Under the pieces are notes generated by a model. It had not been told where the DNA came from, did not search any database, and was given only the letters and a program-made list of their open reading frames with translations. A program made the translations under genes and the position numbers. Of a stretch of DNA of 64,000 nucleotides, positions 25,901-37,900 are shown in pieces. The stretch covers positions 47,496,230-47,560,229 of the forward strand of contig CM051516.1 in assembly GCA_028015205.1 (NCBI GenBank). Reading direction: 5' to 3'. The DNA is from Mytilisepta virgata (lineage: Eukaryota > Mollusca > Bivalvia > Mytilida > Mytilidae). Numbering within the stretch: position 1 is the first letter of the stretch; each line of letters begins with the position of its first letter.

Positions 25901-28900
25901 TCTCTCTGTTGTGGAGTCAGACGTGGCATAGCTTCTGTGTCAACACTGATACTAACACTCTTTAATTTTCTCCGGCCTTTTATACCCATAAAGGAGCATG
26001 AATTTCACGAACATTTAAGATTTAAGAAAAATTACCGCCAAGTGTGTCCCACGAGCGGTTTTAGGTACGGTCGCTCTACGATATCAACTGAAAATTATTC
26101 AACCGAAAATTTAATTCACAGGTAATTTAATCTTACCTGGTGATGTAGTCGTAATACTGATTATATAAAAATCATTAATTAATATTTATTTTGAATTTTG
26201 CTAACATTTTGAAAAAGCGACGTTTCTTTTGCGGTTCAGTATATGTTATTTTTCAGTGAATAACGGCATGCAACCCTATGCATTGTACCTTGATTTAAAA
26301 TTATATTGAGTTCAGAGGAATTTTTTGCAGATTGGGGGTTATATGGCTCAACTGATCGTCTTGTTAATAATACTCCAGCACGGCTAGTTTTTAACAAAAC
26401 TACCAGTGCTGGACTAAAAACGGTTTGCCCTACCGAGAACTTAACACCAGGTGCTCCTGAAGGGTAAGGATATCTTGCTCCACTGCATTGCAAATGAAGA
26501 AGATTAGGTAGAGTGTCAATTCCAATAAGACGTGAAATCTAACTGAAGATTCTAGAAACCTCGTGTCGATCAATCAAGTAGTGGTAATCATAAAATTCTA
26601 GAATGATGAAAAATTTAATTCAGTTAAAAATAAGCACCAATTGTATTTTTAAATGGCATTTTGCAATGATGTATGTGAAATTGTGACATTTTTAGCTGTC
26701 AGAGAAAACTACAAAAGCCTACAGCAAAAGGGAGCTTGATAGAATGACCGCGCTCCTCCAGGGATGGAAAAATTGTTTATCCACTCTGGAGGAAGCATCT
26801 GCAGAATATGCTCACCGTACCTCTGACATCAGCGAAGCTGTTGAAGCAGCTGAAAAAGTAGACATAAAAAAAATAAACCAGAATTACTCTGATAACAGGA
26901 CAAGGAACTTGAATAAATTCAACTTCAAGGTAATGACATTTTTATTTTTCGTGATTAAATTAATACTTCTTAAAATGTTTTCGTAATTGCTAATTGCTCG
27001 CTTAACAGTTGACAAAATAAATAACTCAAAATGTCTTTCAATCTTTTTTAGTACTTGAACTCACTACTTGGCTTCTGCAGTGTATTTTTATAATGTCATT
27101 CCAACAGTGGTGTTCAATCCTTTTTAAACATTACTATGGCACTTAGTTTTTTTATTATAGAAAAGTGAAGATATCATCAGCAATTATAGAGACTGTAAGC
27201 AGCTCCTGGGCATAAAACAAGATAACGATGATGGAAATCAAGAGGAACCAAAACAAGGTTAGTAATACTTGAGTCAATTACCCCATAGAGATCAATAACA
27301 AATTAATTATTTAGTGAGGAAAATACTGTAAATTAAGGCTGATTATGTATATATATATTTAATGATTGGGATATATATATATGTGTGTGTGTGTGTGTGT
27401 CAGAATATAAATACATTTATCGTTTTTCCCCATGCCTATATCGACCTGCTGAGGCCTTCATAATTTCCCGTATTTCGGCACTGTGACGTCGTAAAGAGTT
27501 GACCCGACCCTAATATGAGCTGACCCGAATATATCAGGAAAACATCCGGTTATAGGCAGATGGCCATTGAAAAGTAAGAAATTCCATTAAGATTGCTAGT
27601 TAACAATACGATAAATTTATCATCAAGTTTTCTTCAAACAAATATTGTAAAATATAAGCCGCTCGACACAATATGAAGCTTTTTAGCTCGTTCGCTACGC
27701 TCACTCGCCGAAAAAGCTTCACATTGTGTCTCGCGGCTGATATTTTACGATATACGTTTGCAGAAAACCTGATAATATATACGTATTTGACTTTAAATCA
27801 TTCATTCATAATCATATACACATTTTTAGCTATTGCCATCACTTGGAGTCCGGCGTAGTCGTCCGGCGTACAAATTTTCCTTTAAAGATCTTCTCCTCTG
27901 AAACCACAGGGTCAATTGGAATTAAACTTTGCAGGAACGATGTTTGTGAGGTCCTCTACAAATAATCCTCATTTCATTTCAATAGGGCAAAAGACATTGC
28001 CGCCATGGGCAGTTGCTGTTTCTGATTGGCCGAGTTTTCAAAAATCTTCTCCTCTGAAACTGCTTGGCCAAATGGAACAAAACTTGAAAGGGAATATACA
28101 TGGGAGGCCCTTTATAAAGTTTCCTCATTGGCTGTATCCCCGAACACCTAACTTTTTGAGATCAAAGGGGTAATGTTTATTTAAGCGAACAATACCTAAT
28201 TAGTTATAGTCTAATCTGGAAAAGTAATGTACATGTGACTAAACCGCTTATATTATAGAAGTAAATATATATAGAAGTATGGATTTCAACAATTTCATTT
28301 CATGTTCTTTCAATAATGGTATATCATATGACAACAAACGTAATGGAAACAACAAAACAAATTATTATTGATTTTTTTTCAATCAAAGATTCAATAAATA
28401 ACAATAAAGCACATTGTACATCAAGTAACAGATTTAAAATGTCAATTCTCATCAATTTTAACCAAGGTGAAGAAGTGCAGATGCTGAGTCGTTATACGCA
28501 TGAGGTCTTTGGTGCCATTCTGGTAACGGTCCTTCAGGGTTGCAATGCGATTGTTGGTGGTAACATACTTCTATGGGGGGGGGGTCGTATGGTCCCCCTT
28601 GCAAGTCGTATAAGGATTATGTCGTTCACGTCCTGAATGTCCTTGAGTGTCTGGATGACAGTAAAGGTGTTGGGATGTGAATGTTGAACTTTTCTTTTGA
28701 GTTTTCCGTGCCAGGCTTCCAAGTGGTTGGTGGTCGTTAATCTGTGCTGAACGTCTTCTGTAATTTTTATAATGATTTTAAATGATTTTTAAAGCAACAT
28801 TGAATATATTTTTTTAAATATAAATTTAAAGATTTTGACAATGTTATTTTTTCTCTCATTTTCAAAAAATGGAAATCTACATAAACCGTTTCAATCAATG

Positions 28901-31900
28901 TGTGACAATATAATAAAATAAAATTTTATTTATTTATTTATTTGTTACTAAATATTACTTTTTCCTAAGGGTAAAATTGCAGGTGAAATAACTTTTCTAA
29001 TATAGACTATAATTGCTATAAAAACATAACTGGTAGTATGTTGTTTTAAAAAGGTAGGTGTTCAGGGAACACACCTCCTCATTTCGTTGGAACGAAACTT
29101 TATAGGCGGCATTTTTGGGAAGTTCTTTACACAATTCCTCATTTTGTCCCGATCAGGCAACAAATATGGCCGTCATGGGCAATTCTTTTTCTCATTGGTT
29201 GATTAATTATTTTTTCTATCTGGAACTGCTTTGCCAAATAGAACGAAACTTGACAGGAAGCATCTGTGGGAGGTTCTTTACAAACTTTCCTCACTTCGTC
29301 CCAATCGGACTACAAATGTGGCCGCAATGGGCAGTTCTTGTTTCTGATTGGCTGATATAAAAAAAATTTTCTCCTCAAATAGCTTGGCCACATGGAACGA
29401 AACTTGACAGGAATCATATATAGGAGGTCCTTCGTAAAGTTTCCTCATTTGGTCCCGATTGGACTACAAATATGGCTGCCAGTTCTTTTTTCTGATTCGC
29501 TGATATAAAACAATCTTTTTCTCTGAAATCACAGATAGTCATTTTTTTCATACTACAAATGTATCTCCATTGTTTACAGGCCTTCAAATGGTTTTTGGTC
29601 CAAAAATAGTGCTTTTTATAGTGTCGAATTTCTTGAAAAATAGGGTACAATAGGGAAATTTTAGGGATATATCTCTTCATCTCTTTTCAAAACTGTCTTG
29701 GCATCCTGTTGCCGCAGTCAATCACCAAGTCTTGATTGATTTGCACATGAAATGATAAAAAGAAGACTGAGTTTTTTTAGAAATATTCAAGTACTGGATT
29801 TTATCACATCTACAGGTACATTGTGTATATGTACATTGTATTTACGGTACCCTTGGAGGTTTTCAAAGGAGTGGAACGCAAAAAAAAATACATTTTAATT
29901 TTCGACCAATTAAGTCTAATTTATAGGGCTAATATAGGGAAAAGGGTAATTTTATGCCAAAATACAGGGATTATAGGGAAGTTTCAAAAAGATAGGGATT
30001 TTATAGGAAATATAGGGCCGCTTGAAAGACTGAGTTAATAATTTCTTATGGTCAGGCGGGGGCATCATTTGAGTCTTTACAGACACACTTCATTTTTAAA
30101 AAATCACTCCCAACAAAACAACTTTGTCCTTAATTATCAAGCGTGGGCATACTTCTTTTCTAGTTTTAATGTATGATACAGAGATTTTTATTCTTTTTAT
30201 GCATATTCTAATTCAGCAGGTAAACAATTACTGTAGAATTCACACCTTACCATTGAGATCCCGTCATTTGACAGTTTAGAACCCTTTCTAAGATATATCT
30301 CTAACTGGCAAACAATGTAAACCACCAGAGTGTACGCATGCATCCAACACTCGTGGTAGCTTTATCCCAGGGCAAATTTAAACGACCTACAAAATGACCC
30401 CGAATTCGAGGAGGAGGGATACTGCTGTTTCATTGGCGGATTGAAGAAAACATTTACACATGTATCAATGTCATTTGAACAATGAGCTCATATTATTTCA
30501 GTGGAATTTACTATTACTTCCTATATGAAGTACGTGATGATAAATTGAGATTGCGTATGAAAAACTGCTATTTCATCACAGGACATTAATTATGGACAGA
30601 TTAGAAAAAAATCGTTTTAAATTGTGTTTATGATAAACGTTTTCGCAAAGATTGGTTCCAATTCAGTGCCTGCTAATTGGTATTTCGTTGGTCAATCCAT
30701 TTTAATCAAGTAATATTAGCAATAAGCTATGATATTAATTATATCCATTTTAAATATTAGAACCAGGCCCTTCAAACAAAGACCAAAAAGAAGAAAAACA
30801 GGAAACACCAGTGCAAACCTTTGATGAGGACAGCAGTGTGGACGATGAAGAGCCTGGGCCATCAGGGCAACCCCTTCCATGCAAAACTAACTCAAATCCA
30901 TTGCTTCCGACATCAACAGACAAACCATCCACACCAAGGCCTCTTCCGGAACCTCCAAAAACATCAAACAACAGAGTGGTTCCAACGAGGCCTCTCCAGC
31001 AACGACCAACGAGCGCATGGCCTGCTACAAAACAGGATTCATCAGATTCCGATAATGAAGAAGGTAAGTGTAAATAGAGAAAAATATGTATAAAAGGAGT
31101 TTACTAATTATCCTTCTATATTGTGAACTTTCTTTTTCTACACATGCTATTCCTCCTTGTCTATTTTTGAATAAGCATATCAATAATAATACAGATAAGT
31201 TTGAACTTTCAATTAAATTGTCTTTTTTCTATTCAGTATATAACAGTAACATTTGACCAAATTCCAGGGTGGATAATTAAAATGAGCACAAAGATTGATT
31301 GTGAAATAACTTTTGTCTTGCATACATAAGCTGTAAAACTTTCTCTTTTTAAGTCCTATATTTTGTTGTTTCATATGAGGTATTTTTTTATTTGGGACAT
31401 TTAAGAGTTTCTTTTGGCGTGTGAGAACACATATCTATATACTCTGCTACCTTTGATTTGGAACTATACATATATGTCAAAATGTATTTTATTATTTCAA
31501 AAATGAGAGTTAGTGACCACTTTTTAGAAATTGAAAGAGGACGGTATAAAAACATCCAAAAGAGAAATTAGAATGTGTCAAAAATGTAATTTAAATGAGA
31601 TAGAAGATGAAATATAATTCCTTCTTCAATTGTCCAAAATATGACACGCTAAGCAAGATTACTTCAATAACATCATTGACACACAACCAAGTATAAATAA
31701 TTATTCACCATTTGAAAACATAGAACTCATTTTATCTTCTAATGCGGTTTGTTGCTCCATTTATTAAAAAAATAGTCCATAGTACTGAGGAAAGTGGACT
31801 CTACAACTGGAAGTCAAATAATATGTGTATTGGTTTCCACATTATTTGATTTATTTCCGTTCTACTTTGTAGTTATGTTGTGTTATATGTTTAAATAATG

Positions 31901-34900
31901 CTGTCAACCCTTCGGGTATAATTTTGCATTTCAAATAAATAAATTTATTTCATGTTGTAGTACCATTACAATTCAATACATAGCTTAGTTTTTCATTCTA
32001 TATTTATTCTGAGCAGCAACAACAGGGGGCTTTGTACCAAAAAAAGCAAAGGTTCATAGCAGCTATCATAAGCGCCGAGAAGGCGAAATGACCGTGAAGA
32101 AAGGTATGTGAATTCTTTGTACATAACAGATGTTAGAACGATAATTCATTAATTTTTGGCCGGGTTGCACAGAGTGCAAATCCGGGTTATAGTATGGTGA
32201 ATGTCGGGCGGGCGGCGGGCGGCGGGCGGCGGTGGGCGGCGGGCGGCGGCGGGCGGCGGCGGCGGGCGGGCGGGGAAAATGGGTACCTATTTTGTGAAAT
32301 CAACTCCTCCTACAGTTTTTCACCCACATCCTTGAAACTTCATATAATGTTTCTATATATATTGAAGATGTGCACCTCACTTTATGGAGTTATTTCAGGA
32401 ATTATTTCCCATTTTTCCAAACTTTGGAACTTAGTTGTTTTTTATTGACATCTTCAATAGAGGGTACCTATTTTGTGAAATCAACTCCTCCTACAGTTTT
32501 TCACCCACATCCTTGAAACTTCATAGAATGTTTCTATATATATTGAAGATGTGCACCTCACTTTATGGAGTTATTTCAGGAATTATTTCCCATTTTTCCA
32601 AACTTTGGAACTTAGTTGTTTTTTATTGACATCTTCAATAGAGGGTACCTATTTTGTGAAATCAACTCCTCCTACAGTTTTTCACCCACATCCTTGAAAC
32701 TTCATAGAATGTTTCTATATATATTGAAGGTGTGCACCTCACTTTATGGAAGTATTTCAGGAATTATTTCCCATTTTTCCAAACTTTGGAACTTAGTTGT
32801 TTTTTATTGACATCTTCAATAGAGGGTACCTATTTTGTGAAATCAACTCCTCCTACAGTTTCTCACCCACATCCTTGAAACTTCATATAATGTTTCTATA
32901 TATATTGAAGATGTGCACCTCACTTTATGGAGTTATTTCAGGAATTATTTCCCATTTTTCCAAACTTTGGAACTTACGTAGTCGTTTTTTATTGACATCT
33001 TCAATAGAGGGTACCTATTTTGTGAAATCAACTCCTCCTACAGTTTTTCACCCACATACTTGAAACTTCATAGATTGTTTCTATATATATTGAAGATGTG
33101 CACCTCACTTTATGAAATTATTTCAGGAATTATTTCCCATTTTTCCAAACTTTGGAACTTAGTTGTTTTTTATTGACATCTTCAATAGAGGGTACCTATT
33201 TTGTGAAATCAACTCCTCCTACAGTTTTTCACCCACATCCTTGAAACTTCATAGAATGTTTCTATATATATTGAAGATGTGCACCTCACTTTATGGAGTT
33301 ATTTCAGGAATTATTTCCCATTTTCCCAAACTTTGGAACTTAGTTGTTTTTTTATTGACATCTTCAATAGAGGGTACCTATTTTGTGAAATCAACTCCTC
33401 CTACAGTTTTTCACCCACATCCTTGAAACTTCATAGAATGTTTCTATATATATTGAAGATGTGCACCTCACTTTAAGGAGTTATTTCAGGAATTATTTCC
33501 CATTTTCCCAAACTTTGGAACTTAGTTGTTTTTTTATTGACATCTTCAATAGAGGGTACCTATTTTGTGAAATCAACTCCTCCTACAGTTTTTCACCCAC
33601 ATCCTTGAAACTTCATAGAATGTTTCTATATATATTGAAGATGTGCACCTCACTTTATGGAATTATTTCAGGAATTATTTCCCATTTTTCCAAACTTTGG
33701 AACTTAGTCGTTTTTTATTGACATCTTCAATAGAGGGTACCTATTTTGTGAAATCAACTCCTCCTACAGTTTTTCACCTCTGTGCTCGTACACCAACATA
33801 CAATGTGTCATCAGCGAGCAGTTTCCTGCAGAAATTGTGTCGAGACGGCAAAAACTGTATTCCAAAATGAGAGAGGCCAAACATCAAAGGCGTGAGGTCG
33901 TTCTTGTCAGAGACCGTCTTTATATCGATGGCGAACAGTACTTGCCACCAGAGGAAAGATATTTGGAAAATGACAATAACACTGCCGACTCAACCCCGTT
34001 GCGTGAATCTGAGATAGATGAACAGCCCACGAGAACGGCGAATGTGAACAATTTAACAACACCAGGAAGAAAACCCGCAAAGAGATCAAGAGTGGGTTCT
34101 TCTCCGTCTTCAAGTCCCGATGTAGAAGCCCAACGACCATAGGAAAGCCTAGGAGATCACACTCCTAATAGTACGGACAGTAATATTAGTAATGATAGAA
34201 CTTTCACTGTAAATAATAGAACTATTGCTAATTTGACAAATGTTGTAAATATTTTGTGTCTTAACTGTTGTGGTCTGAAAAACAGATTGAAATATCCAGA
34301 ATTTCAAGAAATGGTTTCAAAATATGATATTCTTTGTTTTGTAGAAACAAAAACAGATGATATAGATATTATTGATTTCCCAGGTTACGAGTTTAAAATG
34401 AAGAATAGAAAAAAGGTTGCAAAAACAAAATCAGGGGGGATAACTTTAGGTTTTAAATCAGAACTGACTGATATGATAAAATTGGTACCTAGTAATAGTC
34501 AATTTGTTCTTTGGTTCCAAGTCTCATCAAAATTATTAAACCTGGATGAAAATGTTATAATTGGTATTGTCTATATTCCTCCTGAATACACAGCTTACTC
34601 CTCTCCAAATGCTTTTAGTGAGCTAGAAAATGAATTTCTAAATTTTTCCAGAAATTTCAAATATGTGTCGTTACTTGGGGACTTTAATGGAAGGACAGGA
34701 GATGGTGATGATTTTATTATTTTAGAAAATGATAGACAAGAAAATAATATATCAGAATTCATTGAGAATAAAGTATTAATGCTAGATTTATTAAATATCC
34801 CTAGGAAAAGGAAAACACTTGATATGGTTAAAAATGGATACGGGAGAAAACTTTTAGATTTTTGCAAAGGAAATGATTTGTTTATATTGAATGGTCGAAT

Positions 34901-37900
34901 AGGTGAAGATAGAGAGCGTGGTAAAGTTACATGTAGAAATAGTAGCATTGTAGATTATTGTATTAGTAGCTCAGACTTGTTAGAGTATTTTGAAAATTTC
35001 CATGTTATTGATTTTAACCATTTGTATTCTGATGTACATTCGCCAATAGAGATCATTTTGGCGGGTAAAGAAAAAGACACATTTAACGATAGTGACCAGT
35101 GTTTACAATACAACGATAACGGGACGGAAAAGGTTAAAAAGTGGGACGTTAACAAATCATTAGAGTTTCAAAATAGTATTGATCTTGATGAAATTGAATC
35201 TTTAATGTCCGAGATTGATTCGCTTCGGGATACTGTAGACGCAAATGAAATTAATGTAATTGTAAATAAACTGTGTGAAATTTTTTTTATTTCGGCCAAA
35301 TCAATATTTGGGGCTACAAAATCGAATCAATCTAGAAAAAAGAAAAAGTTAGGCAAGATAGAAAAAGAGTGGTTTAATATCGATTGTAAATTTACTCGCC
35401 AAAATTATAGGAAATTAAAAAGGAAATTCAAGACACATAGAACGGATAGAAACTACCAGGATATGAAAGCGTCTGAAAAACTATATAAAAAGACTATGGA
35501 TAAAGCAATTAATTCTCACAGAAAGAAAATTTCAAATCAAATTAATACTTTAAGGTCAAATAATGCAAAAGAGTATTGGAAATTATTGAACAGTAGAAAA
35601 CATAGGGCACAGCCAGAAATATCCATAGACAAATTACATGATTTTTTCAAAAACTTGAATGCCGCTCCAGAAGGAGATGAAAACATAAATCTTCCTACCC
35701 TTAACCCGAATGAGGTAAACATGCTCAACGAAGATTTAAACGAGAATATTTCGCAACAAGAGATTTTAAATTGCATAAAAAAGTTAAAGAATAACAAAGC
35801 CTTTGGTGATGATAACGTGATTAATGAATACATTAAGTCAACAGCAGATAAGTTTTTAGCGTTGTACGAAAAGTTATTTAATGTTATATTCAAAAGTGGT
35901 ATTATACCCGACAGTTGGTTGATTGGTTATATCAAGCCTGTTTATAAGAACAAAGGTTGCAAGATGGATCCGAAAAATTATAGACCAATTACAATCTTAA
36001 GTTGCCTTGGAAAATTATTTACTGCAGTATTAAGTGAGAGATTAAATAAATATTCAGACGAATTCTTAATCCTGAGTGAAGTTCAATGCGGTTTCCGGAA
36101 AGGTTATTCAACAAACGATAATTTGTTTATTATTCATTCTTTATTTGATATTTTAAAATTTAAAAAGAAAAAATTATTTTGTGCATTTGTCGACTTCGAA
36201 AAGGCTTTTGATACAGTTTGGAGAGATGGTCTATGGTACAAATTACTTCTGAATAATATGAATGGAAATATGTATAATGTAATTGTAAATATGTATAAAG
36301 GAACTAAGTCATGTATTGTTTACAATAACTCAACTTCTGATTTCTTTCCTTGTAGTAACGGAGTAAGACAAGGAGAAAATTTATCTCCTTTCCTGTTTTC
36401 ATTGTTTTTAAATGATCTTGAATCGTTCCTTCAAACATGTAATCTACAAGGTCTACAAACAATTACTTCAGAACTTGAAGAGAAGCTTGATATATTTTTT
36501 AAACTTTTTGCAATTTTGTATGCAGACGACACAGTTTTGATGGCTGAAACTGCAGTTGACCTCCAGAATCTTTTAGATTCTTTTTCAGATTATTCAGATA
36601 TCTGGAAACTTAAGGTTAATGTTAACAAAACTAAGATCATGATTTTCTCCAGTCGCAGAATGGCGGGTAACTTGCAGTTTTTCTTTGATAATAAAAAATT
36701 AGACATTGTCGACGATTTTAATTATTTAGGAGTAGTCTTATCTAGAACTGGAAACTTTAAAAAAGCAAAGCAAAATAATATAGATAAAGGTACAAAAGCA
36801 CTTTTTGAGGTTTTAAAATTGGGACGATTACATAACCTGTCAATAGAATGCCAGTTAGATCTTTTTGATAAAATGGTGAAACCTGTTTTATTGTATGGTT
36901 GTGAAATTTGGGGAACGGGTAATAATGATATAATTGAAAGAGTACAATTGAAATTCTGTAAATTATTATTGGGACTGAAAACGTCGACACCGTCTTATAT
37001 GGTATATGGGGAGCTTGGACGATATCCTATAGAAATTGATATCAAATCTAGATTGATTTCATTTTGGTCAAAACTGTTGTCTGGTAAAGAATCAAAGCTG
37101 TCTTATATGGTGTATAAATTGTGTTTGCAAATTATTAATAGTGATAATGCTAATTTTATATGGTTAAACAAAATCAGGAACATTCTTAATGAATGTGGGA
37201 TGTCTAATGTATGGGACACACAAACTTTTATTAATAGTAATTGGTTGTATTCATCTGTTAAATTAAAGCTAAAAGACCAGTATGTACAAACCTGGAATTC
37301 GTTGATAGAAAACTCACCAAAGGCGATAAATTATAGAATTTTAAAAAAAACGTTTGAATTTGAAAATTACTTCCAGATACTTGATTTTAAGAAAGCAACT
37401 AATCTTTGTAGATTTAGAACTACAAATCATAAGCTGCCAATTGAACAAGGTAGATGGAGCAACATTGAGAGGAACAATCGTATTTGTACACTGTGCGCTG
37501 CAAATGATATTGGAGACGAATATCACTATATTTTACAATGTAAATTTTTAGAACGTGAACGCAAAACACACGTCTCCTCCAAATATTTTCGAAATGCAAA
37601 TATTTTGAAATTCAGAAATTTAATGACATCTAAGAATAGATCCGAACTACTTAAGCTTTGTAAATTCATTCAAATAATCAATAAAGGTGTGTGTGCTCCA
37701 GGCTGAGTAAAAAGTGTAACATGTTTTTCATATACTGTTGCCTTTATCTTCACTTTATTATTTATTTCTGCTACCTTCAAATATTTTGTATATATTGTAC
37801 ATATTGCTCTGTATTTCTCTGTACCATTGTACTATATGGTTTATTGAGAATAAAGATTATTAGATAAGTCTGATTTTGTCTATATAAATATTCATGACTG

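Larger units (their letters stand above)
33779..37878 (+). mobile_element. 5'-truncated LINE (non-LTR retrotransposon)
   Basis: Contains the end of ORF1, a complete-looking ORF2 and a 3' region with AATAAAG at 37849 and no long poly(A). It begins abruptly at monomer position 33778/33779, as expected for 5' truncation during target-primed reverse transcription. About 135 bp of monomer is missing between the LINE and the 3' arm, so the insertion deleted target DNA or was followed by a deletion. The 3' border (37860-37900) is approximate. Confidence 0.8.

Noticed and set aside
24812..26125. + strand ORFs opposite the transposase
   Set aside because: Shadows of the Tc1 transposase coding strand.
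30811..31093. Two overlapping + frames over exon 8
   Set aside because: Only the frame continuing from exon 7 (30761, phase 1) joins both neighbours; the other frame is a shadow.
32194..33870. Series of similar + strand ORFs (GYLFCEINSSYSFSPTS...)
   Set aside because: By-products of the tandem monomers at 32281-33778, not genes.
34595..37551. - strand ORFs within the LINE
   Set aside because: Antisense shadows of ORF2.
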